Of a DNA stretch of 64,000 nt, positions 55,035 through 64,000 are shown one piece after another. The notes under the pieces were generated by a model. The model searched no databases, was not told the origin of the DNA, and worked only from the letters and a program-made list of their open reading frames with translations. Made by a program: the position numbers and the translations under genes. Source of the DNA: Acidobacteriaceae bacterium. GTDB taxonomy: Bacteria > Acidobacteriota > Terriglobia > Terriglobales > Acidobacteriaceae. How positions within the stretch are numbered: the first letter of the stretch is position 1; each line of letters begins with the position of its first letter. Location: NCBI GenBank assembly GCA_030039035.1, contig JASHQQ010000351.1, forward strand, positions 1 through 64,000, in the 5' to 3' direction.

Positions 55035-58000
55035 TCAAGAACTCGCCCGTGCGGCCATCGATTCGCGACCCAGTAAAGTAACTCGTCCTGAGGGCCCGGT
55101 TGAACCCTTCGTGCCGGTTCCCGTCGCGGGAAGCTTCTTTGCACCGCCGGCGGACGCGCTCACTGTGATGACATTTATGTCCTGAACCGAGATTGTTTCC
55201 GCGTCATTCCCGTCGTTGCGCGAAACGGTCGCGACATCGTTGACCGAGACCGACTCGTTGTCGGAAACGTTGTTGAGCGGAACGGTAACGATGTCATTGG
55301 CCGCAACCGATTCGTTATCGAAGACGTCGATGAGCGGAACCGTTGCGACGTCGATGACCGCGACCGATTCGAAGACGGAATCGTTCACAGCGGCTCCCGC
55401 GCTGATGGTGAGCCGGTAGGTTTTGAGAGCATTGTCTCCCAAAGAATCCTTGACCTCGACGACAAGGCTCACGGCCCCTGCCAACGAGGGTGTACCGGAG
55501 ATCGTTCCAGTTGCCGTGAAGGCGAGGCCGTAATGCGCGAGGTTGCCGGAGACCAGGGACCATTTGTATCCCGTTCCGCTTCCTCCATGGGCCCCGAGTG
55601 TCTCCAGGTATTTCTTCTTCAAGGTCGCCGGCGCCAGTGACGCGGGATCGATCGTCAAAGCGGGAAGAATCGTGAGATCGTACTTTGCGGTTGCGACGTT
55701 GCCCAGCGAGTCCGTTACCTTGACCGTGACCTCGGCCGACGTCTCCTCCTTCGTCGGCGTTCCGGAGATCGCTCCGGAACGCGAAAGCCTGAGGCCGACG
55801 CTGGAAAGCGCTGTTCCCGAGGAGACGCTCCAGACATAGCCCGTCCCGCTTCCGCCGGAGGCCGCGAGCGTGACCGAGTATCTTCCGCCGACGATGCCGT
55901 CCAGCAATTTTGCGGTTTCAATCCTGATTGTGGACAGGATCGTAAGGTTATAGCTCCTGGTTGCCGTGTTGCCTTCGGAGTCGGTGACCTTCACCGTGAG
56001 CGCTGCCAAGGTCTCAGCTTTGGATGGCGTTCCCGAGATGGCTCCGCCTGGCGAAAGCTTGAGCCCGACAGCCGAGAGCGCCGTACCCGAGGCAACGGTC
56101 CAGGTGTACCCGGTCCCGCTGCCGCCAGTGGCCGTCAGCGTCTGCGAATACGCGGCTCCCACCGTGCCTTTCGGCAGAGCAGAGGGGCCGATGGTCCATG
56201 GCTTGTAGATGATGAGCTCGATCCGGATGGAGTTGGCGTTGTAATTCCCGTCTCCGGGATAACTGACGGTTACGGTGTAAATGCCTGCCGCGAGAGTGCC
56301 CGGCACGGGAATGCTTGCCGTTCCATTGGCGACGAGGAGCGAGCCCGGCCCGAAGGCTTTGCCGGTCACGCTGTAGTTCAGGCCTCCGCTTGGCGGAGCA
56401 ATTCCGTTGCCTGCAAATTGCCCAGCGATGCTGATTTCGATGGACCCGCTTTGGCCGGTTTCAAGACGGACCGGCTCCGTGGCAGGGCCCTTCAGCGTTA
56501 CGTTTGCTTCGCCGACCACCACGGCTGCAGACGCATCGGTCAAGGCACTCTCGGCAAAGTTCGTATTGCCCAGGTACTGTGCTGCGTAAGTGTGGGAGCC
56601 AACGGTGGGAACACTCACCTTGTAACTGGCCGAGGCGCCGGAGACCGTCGAGTTCGGAGTCAGCGCGGTCGCTCCGTCATAGAAAGTCACGGAACCGGAA
56701 GGCGTCGAGCCGCCTGCGTTGGAAGGGCTGATCGCGGCGGTGACGGTTACCGGCTGTCCGTAGACGAGCGGGTTGGCCGATGGCGTGACCGTCAGCCTGG
56801 TTGCGGCCTGCGTATTCGTCAGCGCGAACGTGGCCGGAGTGGAAACGCCTGACACCGTTGCGCTGACACTATACGCAGTCGAACCGGCGATCCCGTTGGC
56901 CTTTGCTGTTACGGAGGCTTCTCCGTTGCTGCCGGTCACAGCCGTGGTGGAAGACAGGATCGCGCTCGCGCCGGAGGACGGAGCGGCAAAGGTAACCGTG
57001 GTATTTGAGACCGGGTTTCCACTCGCGTCGGTGACTTCAACCACCAGTGGATTGCCAAACGACTGGCCGATGGCCGTGCTCTGGCTGCCTCCCGAGACCG
57101 GCACAATGGCTGCCGGGAACGAGGACTCGGAGCATGTGTTCGGCGGCGGTGCAACAAATTCGAGAGTGTTTGCCGGCGGGTATCCGCTGCCCGGAAGAAT
57201 GGCATAGATGTATCCCGTGGCGAGATTCACCACCGGAGGACCGAACGGCGTTGACGAGCCTTGGGCGCCGACAAGCTGGGTCAGTGACGGGCTGCCCGAG
57301 CACAGTGGGGAAATGACGCCCAGCGCTGCCGTTTGCGTGCCGTTTGTCCCCTCCCCTGCCCACAGCGCGATCTGGGTCGATTCGGAGTCGTAGTTGAGCT
57401 GTGTCCATGGGCCGTTGTAATCGTAGGCCACGGGTTGGGCCACGCTGCTGCTCAGCACGGTCTCAGCCGTGGTCTGCCCCGGGGGCCAGGATGCGCTCGG
57501 GTTGAGGTTGAATTCGAGCAGCATGCCAGCCTGCGTGGCGGTCGCGCTGTAAGCGTAGGCGTACACGAGCCCGGCGGCCGTGTTGATGTCCGCCGAGCCG
57601 ATGGCGGCGTATTGCGCCGTAGCCGCTATGGTGGAAAGGCCCGTGCCCGGAGTGATATCCACGGTGCTGTTGTTGTTCGAAGCACTTTGGGTGTTCTGGA
57701 AGAAGCTGAATTTCGTGGTGTCAAGCAGAATGAGGGGAACGGCATCGTTTGTTTTGGTATAGCTCGTATTTTCCATCACCAGCACCAGCGTTCCAGAGCC
57801 GTTGTCGAGCAGTGTGCTCACGTAAAGCGGCGTGGCCGTGGTGCTGCCGGAGGTCAGATAGCCCACCACCCATACCAGGTTGCTGGCCGGCGTGGCGCTG
57901 TGGGTTGGATCGTAGACAAACAAGCCGGATGTGCCGTAGGTTCCGGCGTTTTCATCCGCGCTTCCGCCCAGATCGTCGATGTAGACCTGATGATTGGAGG

Positions 58001-61000
58001 GATCGATGACGATGGGACCGTAGGCCACGGAGTAATCGAGGGTGACCTGAGCCGGCGCGGGCAGCAACGACGGATTCCACGGCGCGGCCGGCACAATGTA
58101 CAACGAGTCGAAGTTCACGCCGAAAGAATTGAGGATGTAGATGTTCCCCTGCGCAACGTCGACGTTCATCTCCACATTCGACTGAGCGGTGGAGGTGATC
58201 CTGAGCAGCGGTCCCTGCGTGCAGTTGCCTTGCTGGTCGAGCGATTCGTACGCCGCGTAGAGCGCGCTGCCGGAGATCATGGCGAGATAGATGCGATTGT
58301 TCGCCGCGTCGAGAAACACCGCCCCCGATGACACACCGTTGGTTTCAAGACTGGAGAATGCCGGGCATCCCTCGCCGGACAACACGGCTCCGTTCTGCAC
58401 CAGGCTGAGGGAAGAATCGGTATTGAGGATCGCGCTGTAGAGCAGCCCCGGCGTGCTGTTGGAGTGGATGGCGACGGGATTTGTCTTACCGCTTACCTTG
58501 GCCACAAGCGGCATCGTTCCCTGATTGACCTCGAGGTCGACAGCCGGGCTGTTCTCCGGCTGGTTAAGACTGTCGCCGCCAAAGCTGGCGCTGATGGTGT
58601 ACTGGCCGGCGATGTCCCCGGTAAACGTGCACGGGAACTGCCAGGCGCCATCATTCAGCGTGCCTTGTACGTTCGAACAAAGCGTCGATGAGTTGTTATT
58701 GAAAACAGCGGTAAATGTGACCGTGCCGGTGACGGTAGAAGCTGTCGTGGTGAGCGTGGCCGTCGCCGTAATGTTTGCGCCGGTGGTTGCCGGGTTCGGG
58801 GTGATATTGGAGATCGCGAGCGACGGGGTGACGGGCGCGGCGAAGACGCCCTGGACGACGTTGCTGGCCAGATTCGTGCTGCCGTCAAATTCCACGGCAT
58901 CGATGACCGTGTACGCGCCCAGGACCAGGTTCACCGTGCATGGGGAGGTGGTGCAGATCCTGTTGGTGGGGGAACCCATGCCGGGCGGGGAGCCGTCTGT
59001 TGTGTAGAAGATCAGGTCGCCGGTGTTCGAGAAGTTGATTGTGACCGGCTGGCCGACCGAAGACTGCGTGAACGTTGGTGTGGGCGTGGGCGTCCACTGC
59101 GGTTTGTTGAAAAGCCACAGCAAACCGTTCACGTGGTCGAGCAGATAGGCCGCGTGGTTGGTGGAGTCGACCATGAGATGGCCGCCGCCGTTGTTGGGAA
59201 CAGACGCCGAGAGCGGGACGGTCCGGGTGGTGGAATCCCATATCTTTACGAATCCGCCGTCACTCGAATCCGAGCCGGAGATCCAGGCCTGGTAGCTCGA
59301 GGTATCGGGCTCGGCGTCGAACATGAGCTGGGAGTTTACGCCAGAGGGAAAGACGGGGATGGGCACGGAGGTCAGCGTTTCGTTGTCGGGAGAAACGTTA
59401 TCCAGCCCGGTCACCATGGCGGCGTTGGAGGAAGGACCGGACAAACTGCCATCGAAATCCGTGACGTAGAAGACGCGATTGAGAGCGTCGAGAGAGACGG
59501 TAATCGGGGCCCAGTTGTATTGGAGGTATGCGTAGCCGGATTGCGGCAACTGAAAGAGGTCTTCCAGGTCGAACGACAATGCGAAGAGGGGGTCGATCGA
59601 ACTCATGCCGGCGGTCAGCAGGCTGCCGGTCTGGGGATCGACGGCGATCGAGTTGGGAATGAAATCGGGCAGAAAGATGGCTTCGTTTTCGGGGAGCGGG
59701 ACCGTGCTCTCAGACAGCACGCCGGTGATGGAATCGGGCGTCAGCGTAAACAGGTCCTCCACGTAGCCGCTATTCACGTTGCCGCCCTCGCCAACCGCGT
59801 AGACCACGTGCGTGCCTGGATCCACGCTGATGGAAGAAACCGGTTCGGCGAGGCCGGTGAGGGTGGGGGTGATCATCGCCGGTGACGTTCCTCCGTGGAT
59901 GGCGCTCACTGTGGTGGTGGTCGGACCGGCCGCGTAGACCTCGTGGGAAGCCGTATCGACGGCGAGAAGGCTGGCTCCGGCATTGTCGAGAGGCAGCGAG
60001 CCGACCAGCGTCCAGGTCGACCCGTCGATGACATAGAGATTGCCATCGGCCGTATTGCTCACATAAATCAGGTTGAGGCCGGGATCGATGGCCAGTGTGA
60101 GCGGGGAGGGTGAGCCGGATTGTCCGGCCGCGCCCACCGGAATCGACGCGAAGATGCGCTCATAGCCCTGGACAAGGTAGTTCGATCCGGTGTTGATGAC
60201 GTTGACGTTGTTGGCTCCCGAGACGTAGAAGAAGTCGCCCGTGAGAGGATTCAGCACTCCCTGCAAAGAGCCGAACTGCACGCCGGAGTTCTGCGGAACG
60301 CTCGCATTCACCCGCTGAAGCGTCGTTGGTCCGGGCACGATGCCGTGAAGAAAGCGGACACGCTGATTCTCCGAATCCGCAAAAAAGACGTTGCCCGACG
60401 AATCGATCGTGATGCCGTCGACGCCGTTTACCTCCGCGCTGGTCGCCAGCCCGCCATCGCCGGAATAGCCCGGCGTACCCGTGCCGGCGAGGACGGTGGT
60501 GTCGCCCTCGGGCGTTACCTCATCGACATACGAGGTATAATCGCCCGGTCCTGTGGCCTGAGAGATGAGAAAATTGCCGTTGCTCTCCACGGCGAGTCCG
60601 CCGACGTTGAAGAAGACATTGTTCGCCGAGACACCCGCGGTGTTCCTGGTGATGTTCTGAATGCTGCCGGCATTGAGAAGAGGCGTGCCGAGCCACTCTT
60701 CGCCCGCCTGTGCGGCCTGGATGGCGAACAAATCGCCGCTGTTGGGATCGACCGCGAGGGCCGGGTAGGCCTGGTCGAGGGCATTGGAGACGAGAGTTGT
60801 CCAGGTGCTGGACGAAGATGGGAGCTCCTGGATCTGGCTGAAAAGCCCGCTGTCCGACGCCTCGTTATAGTACGAGCTGACATAAACATTCCCAGAGGAG
60901 TCGCAGGCGAGCGCAACCGGATAGAGCGGCCCGGCTCCAGGCACGCCGCCGATTGACGGTAGCAGCGAAATCGCTCCGCCGGAGGAGACTTCAAAGACAT

Positions 61001-61520
61001 TACCTTCCGCAGGCAGGAGCTTCGCCGGGGGGGTTGGTTTGGGGGGACACGGTTGCTGATCCGTCCCACCACAAGGCAGGCCAAGGTTGATGCCGTAAGT
61101 GGCGATGAACAGGCTGTTACCGTCATTGTAGAAGGCAAGCGAGACCGGATATGCAAACGTGGTGCTGGTGGGCGTAGACCCCAGGCTGTCGATGCACGTC
61201 CCCAATTCGCCCGCATAAATGCTGGTCTGGCCGTTCTGGGTCTTCCAAACCACGCAGTTGTTCGTGTCCGCGGTGTAGATGATCGCTCCCGTTCCGGAGC
61301 CGCTGACCGCGACGCCGGTGGGCAACTGCAGCGAATCGCCGTTGGCGGGGCCGTACAGTCCGGGTCCGACCAGCGTGGTGATGATGTCCTGTCCGAAGGC
61401 TGTGCAGGCGCAGACCAGGAGGGGCAGCACGGCGAGGACAGCGTGGATGCCCAGCGAGGCAGTCACGGTCGCGCGCGGGTCCGCTTCGGCATCACGAATT
61501 GGCTGCGTCTGTTTACCCAT
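55035..61520 (-). CDS. Giant exported protein: NHL repeats, Ig-like (Big_3_5) and three putative-Ig (He_PIG-like) modules, repetitive C-terminus
   Basis: 2161 aa from ATG 61520 (GGAGGAAGACACATG); NHL-like GTPGYSGDGGLATSAEVNGVDGITIDSSGNVFFADSENQRVRFL; three GGSGTGYxW..SGTxLS..G..G.ISGTP modules. Confidence 0.85.
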   Translation of the reverse strand: MGKQTQPIRDAEADPRATVTASLGIHAVLAVLPLLVCACTAFGQDIITTLVGPGLYGPANGDSLQLPTGVAVSGSGTGAIIYTADTNNCVVWKTQNGQTSIYAGELGTCIDSLGSTPTSTTFAYPVSLAFYNDGNSLFIATYGINLGLPCGGTDQQPCPPKPTPPAKLLPAEGNVFEVSSGGAISLLPSIGGVPGAGPLYPVALACDSSGNVYVSSYYNEASDSGLFSQIQELPSSSSTWTTLVSNALDQAYPALAVDPNSGDLFAIQAAQAGEEWLGTPLLNAGSIQNITRNTAGVSANNVFFNVGGLAVESNGNFLISQATGPGDYTSYVDEVTPEGDTTVLAGTGTPGYSGDGGLATSAEVNGVDGITIDSSGNVFFADSENQRVRFLHGIVPGPTTLQRVNASVPQNSGVQFGSLQGVLNPLTGDFFYVSGANNVNVINTGSNYLVQGYERIFASIPVGAAGQSGSPSPLTLAIDPGLNLIYVSNTADGNLYVIDGSTWTLVGSLPLDNAGASLLAVDTASHEVYAAGPTTTTVSAIHGGTSPAMITPTLTGLAEPVSSISVDPGTHVVYAVGEGGNVNSGYVEDLFTLTPDSITGVLSESTVPLPENEAIFLPDFIPNSIAVDPQTGSLLTAGMSSIDPLFALSFDLEDLFQLPQSGYAYLQYNWAPITVSLDALNRVFYVTDFDGSLSGPSSNAAMVTGLDNVSPDNETLTSVPIPVFPSGVNSQLMFDAEPDTSSYQAWISGSDSSDGGFVKIWDSTTRTVPLSASVPNNGGGHLMVDSTNHAAYLLDHVNGLLWLFNKPQWTPTPTPTFTQSSVGQPVTINFSNTGDLIFYTTDGSPPGMGSPTNRICTTSPCTVNLVLGAYTVIDAVEFDGSTNLASNVVQGVFAAPVTPSLAISNITPNPATTGANITATATLTTTASTVTGTVTFTAVFNNNSSTLCSNVQGTLNDGAWQFPCTFTGDIAGQYTISASFGGDSLNQPENSPAVDLEVNQGTMPLVAKVSGKTNPVAIHSNSTPGLLYSAILNTDSSLSLVQNGAVLSGEGCPAFSSLETNGVSSGAVFLDAANNRIYLAMISGSALYAAYESLDQQGNCTQGPLLRITSTAQSNVEMNVDVAQGNIYILNSFGVNFDSLYIVPAAPWNPSLLPAPAQVTLDYSVAYGPIVIDPSNHQVYIDDLGGSADENAGTYGTSGLFVYDPTHSATPASNLVWVVGYLTSGSTTATPLYVSTLLDNGSGTLVLVMENTSYTKTNDAVPLILLDTTKFSFFQNTQSASNNNSTVDITPGTGLSTIAATAQYAAIGSADINTAAGLVYAYAYSATATQAGMLLEFNLNPSASWPPGQTTAETVLSSSVAQPVAYDYNGPWTQLNYDSESTQIALWAGEGTNGTQTAALGVISPLCSGSPSLTQLVGAQGSSTPFGPPVVNLATGYIYAILPGSGYPPANTLEFVAPPPNTCSESSFPAAIVPVSGGSQSTAIGQSFGNPLVVEVTDASGNPVSNTTVTFAAPSSGASAILSSTTAVTGSNGEASVTAKANGIAGSTAYSVSATVSGVSTPATFALTNTQAATRLTVTPSANPLVYGQPVTVTAAISPSNAGGSTPSGSVTFYDGATALTPNSTVSGASASYKVSVPTVGSHTYAAQYLGNTNFAESALTDASAAVVVGEANVTLKGPATEPVRLETGQSGSIEISIAGQFAGNGIAPPSGGLNYSVTGKAFGPGSLLVANGTASIPVPGTLAAGIYTVTVSYPGDGNYNANSIRIELIIYKPWTIGPSALPKGTVGAAYSQTLTATGGSGTGYTWTVASGTALSAVGLKLSPGGAISGTPSKAETLAALTVKVTDSEGNTATRSYNLTILSTIRIETAKLLDGIVGGRYSVTLAASGGSGTGYVWSVSSGTALSSVGLRLSRSGAISGTPTKEETSAEVTVKVTDSLGNVATAKYDLTILPALTIDPASLAPATLKKKYLETLGAHGGSGTGYKWSLVSGNLAHYGLAFTATGTISGTPSLAGAVSLVVEVKDSLGDNALKTYRLTISAGAAVNDSVFESVAVIDVATVPLIDVFDNESVAANDIVTVPLNNVSDNESVSVNDVATVSRNDGNDAETISVQDINVITVSASAGGAKKLPATGTGTKGSTGPSGRVTLLGRESMAARASS
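55185..55365. repeat. 57-bp (19-aa) imperfect in-frame tandem repeats in the C-terminus of the giant protein
   Basis: DVATVPLIDVFDNESVAAN / DIVTVPLNNVSDNESVSVN / DVATVSRNDGNDAETISVQ. Confidence 0.8.
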
Positions 61521-61606
61521 GTGTCTTCCTCCTCGCTTGTTCGCGCACCGCATGGGTTTGCGCGCTCGCGGAGATTACTGGAAGGTGATCGCGACCGACA
61601 CGTTAA

Positions 61607-61831
61607 TCATCTGGTTGGCCAGAATGCCGGTGATTTCAAAGGAGTTCTCGCCGCTGGCGCCGGCGTCGAGGCGGTTGCTGCCGGAAGCGCCGAAGGCGCC
61701 GGCGCTTGCGCCCGGGCGGCAGGCCAGGCGAGGCTCACGGCGAACGACACCGGAATGAGCGCCCATGACCTGATCGCGCTGCTGAAAACGAAAGGTTGAC
61801 AAAGCGGCAACGCTTTCCAGGATGCTCGCAT
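61607..61831 (-). CDS. Small exported protein, possibly frameshifted
   Basis: AAAGGAG RBS then MRASWKALPLCQPFVFSSAIRSWALIPVSFAVSLAWPAARAQA signal peptide; Ala/Pro-rich tail looks out of frame. Confidence 0.4.
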   Translation of the reverse strand: MRASWKALPLCQPFVFSSAIRSWALIPVSFAVSLAWPAARAQAPAPSALPAATASTPAPAARTPLKSPAFWPTR

Positions 61832-62114
61832 GAGGATTCTCCTTTGCCGACACATTCGACGGGTTCAGACCCTGCCGAACTTCCGGCCAATTTATGGAGC
61901 ATGGTGAAGGAGAGTCAATGGACCGAATCTGACTTCTGTCTGAACTGTTTCTGAACATCCAAGAACCTGAAAGAACGAGGTTTATCGATAGCTTCTTCGT
62001 CCCGCGCGAAACAAACTGTGCTATTGTTATGACCAAAACAGGGTTTGGAGTCTGGCCTGCTCTCCTGGGAGTTCCAGCCCGCTCTTTTGCTGCTCTGGCC
62101 TGGTCTGGTGTGTA

Positions 62115-64000
62115 ATGGCATCCACTCCGACCTTGATCTCGTATCGCTTTGGTTCTTTCGAGCTCGACCTGCGCTCCGGCGAATTGACGAAGAACGGCCG
62201 GCGGATCCGCCTGCAGGAAAAGCCTCGCAGTCTGCTGATGGCGCTCGCCGAGCATCCGGGCGAAGTCATCACGCGCGCCGATCTGCACGAGCGCTTATGG
62301 CCGGGAGATACCTTCGTCGCCTTCGAGGACGGCCTGAATACGGCCATGCGCAAGTTGCGCGATGCGCTGGACGATAACTCCCAGGCGCCGCGTTATATCG
62401 AGACCGTGCGCGGGCGAGGCTACCGCCTTGTAGCAGCGATCGAACCGGTCATCGCGGAAAACGGGCGAACGCAGGCCGTTCAATCCGGGCAGGCAGAAGA
62501 TGTGGAGGTTGCCGTCTCATCGACTGCGCCAGCGGACGCTCCGGTTGTTACTCCCGCCGCTTCTCCGTGGCTTTCATCGCGTGGCAAAACGGCCGCTGCC
62601 TTTTTCCTTGGTTGTCTCGTCGCCGCGGGCGCCGGAGGCCTGTGGTACTGGCTCGCGCACGCGCGTCCCGTGCTTTCCTCGGGCAGCCACGACCCGATTC
62701 TGGTTTCCGATTTCGAGAATCAGACCGGCGATCCGCGATTCGACCGCGCTTTGGGCACGGCATTCAGCGTGAGCCTTCAGCAGTCGCGAGCCGTCAGCAT
62801 TTACTCGCGTCTGCAGACGCAGACGGCCATGCGCATGATGAAGAGGACGGACGTCGAGCCGATTACCGCGGCGGTCGGACGGGAGATCTGCCAGCGGGAA
62901 AACCTGCACGCGCTGCTGGTTCCCGGCATCACGCGCGCCGGCCACGAGTATCGGGTGACGGCCCTGCTGATCGATCCCTCGACTGGCGTCGCGATTCGAT
63001 CCTACGCCGAATCGGCCCGCGATCCGGACCACATCCTCGATGCGCTGGACACGATTGCCAGCCGGATACGCCGGGATATGGGCGAGTCCCGCTATGAAAT
63101 TCACCAGAATCACCGCCCGCTGCCCCAGGTAACCACGTCGTCGATGCAGGCGCTCGAAGACTACGTCGAGGCCGCGGAGTCGTTTGGCAAAGGACGCATC
63201 CACGATGCCAATCGCATGTACCACGCTGCCATTGCCGCGGACCCGGGCTTCGCCATGGCCTGGGCCGGGCTGGCGTACATGGATTACAGCTTCTACGTAA
63301 ATCGCCCGGACCTGGGAGAAAGCGAATTCCGCACCGCGCTGTCGCTTGTGGGGCGGACGACCGAACGCGAGCACGCGTGGATCGAGATGCGCTATGCCGA
63401 AAGCCAGGGCCGCATCGACGACGCGCTCCGGCTATACCGGCAGTTTTTGCAGAGCTACCCGGGCGACTGGACGGCGGAGTATTCCTACGCGCGGTTGCTT
63501 CGCATGCACGGTCACGCGCAGGAGGCCGTGCCGATCTACCAGCAACTGATTCCGCAGCAATCCGAGAATGCCGCAACCTGGGTGGAGCTGGCCACTGCGT
63601 TCGCCGATCTCGATCAATGGAACGACTCGATCAAGGCCTATGAAAAAGCCTTCTCGGTGGATCCGTCGCAGCTCTCGAATGCCGATTTCAATCATGAGTA
63701 TGGCGTCACGCTCATTCGCGCCGGGAACGATGCGAAGGCGGAGGAGGTCTTTTCGGCGCTGCTGGGAAAACCCAATTCCTACCCCTATGGGCTGCGGTCC
63801 CTGGCGCTGCTGGACATGTACCACGGCAAGTTCGAGTCGGCGCGTAGCAGGATGATGCTGGCACTGGGAGCCTCGCATGATGCATTCGCCGTGGCGCGCA
63901 TTCGTTACTGGCTGGCGGCGATTGCCGAAGCCGAGGGCAATCACCGCGAGGAAATCGCGCAGCTCGACCGCGCCATGGCCGAATTCGATGCTCTGGGCCC
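62115..64000 (+). CDS. CadC-like winged-helix regulator with TM segment and TPR region (3' end outside window)
   Basis: Open frame to window end: YRFGSFELDLRSGELTKNGRRIRLQEKPRSLLMALAEHPGEVITRADLHERLWPGDTFVAFEDGLNTAMRKLRDALDDNSQAPRYIETVRGRGYRL; TM AAAFFLGCLVAAGAGGLWYWLA; TPRs after residue about 350. Confidence 0.9.
   Translation, partial: MASTPTLISYRFGSFELDLRSGELTKNGRRIRLQEKPRSLLMALAEHPGEVITRADLHERLWPGDTFVAFEDGLNTAMRKLRDALDDNSQAPRYIETVRGRGYRLVAAIEPVIAENGRTQAVQSGQAEDVEVAVSSTAPADAPVVTPAASPWLSSRGKTAAAFFLGCLVAAGAGGLWYWLAHARPVLSSGSHDPILVSDFENQTGDPRFDRALGTAFSVSLQQSRAVSIYSRLQTQTAMRMMKRTDVEPITAAVGREICQRENLHALLVPGITRAGHEYRVTALLIDPSTGVAIRSYAESARDPDHILDALDTIASRIRRDMGESRYEIHQNHRPLPQVTTSSMQALEDYVEAAESFGKGRIHDANRMYHAAIAADPGFAMAWAGLAYMDYSFYVNRPDLGESEFRTALSLVGRTTEREHAWIEMRYAESQGRIDDALRLYRQFLQSYPGDWTAEYSYARLLRMHGHAQEAVPIYQQLIPQQSENAATWVELATAFADLDQWNDSIKAYEKAFSVDPSQLSNADFNHEYGVTLIRAGNDAKAEEVFSALLGKPNSYPYGLRSLALLDMYHGKFESARSRMMLALGASHDAFAVARIRYWLAAIAEAEGNHREEIAQLDRAMAEFDALG

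Noticed and set aside
1-64000. tRNA, rRNA, transposase or prophage genes
   Set aside because: Scanned for T-loop-like motifs and integrase/transposase signatures in translations; none was convincing. A tRNAscan-SE or Infernal run would be needed to exclude tRNAs formally.

Overview
The window is high-GC bacterial chromosome, probably Acidobacteriota: it carries VWFA-related acidobacterial proteins, an ADOP-type duplicated orphan permease, a CadC-like wHTH-TPR regulator and acidobacterial-style intergenic repeats. I saw no rRNA, tRNA, CRISPR array, transposase or prophage. Recognisable blocks are a GGDEF protein, an MsbA-like ABC exporter, a GH28 polygalacturonase, tandem AhpD-like proteins, a divergent SDR/AraC pair, an ECF sigma/anti-sigma/FecR/VWFA operon, an ArsR/SRPBCC pair, a Tat-exported enolase-superfamily protein, TamA/TamB, a truncated YihY remnant, treY-treZ, and a 2.1k-residue NHL/Ig-like exported protein. 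The strongest finding is a putative fluoride-responsive operon on the minus strand (about 51140 down to 42914). A leader that matches the crcB (fluoride) riboswitch consensus by eye precedes a CPA2 antiporter, a universal stress protein, a dynamin-like GTPase, CrcB/FluC, a double-DUF190 protein, a single-DUF190 protein, a second dynamin-like GTPase and an AAA/P-loop ATPase. The two dynamin-like GTPases bracketing a fluoride channel and PII-like DUF190 proteins under apparent fluoride control are the best candidate for an undescribed system. All calls come from reading sequence and translations; no database search was run.
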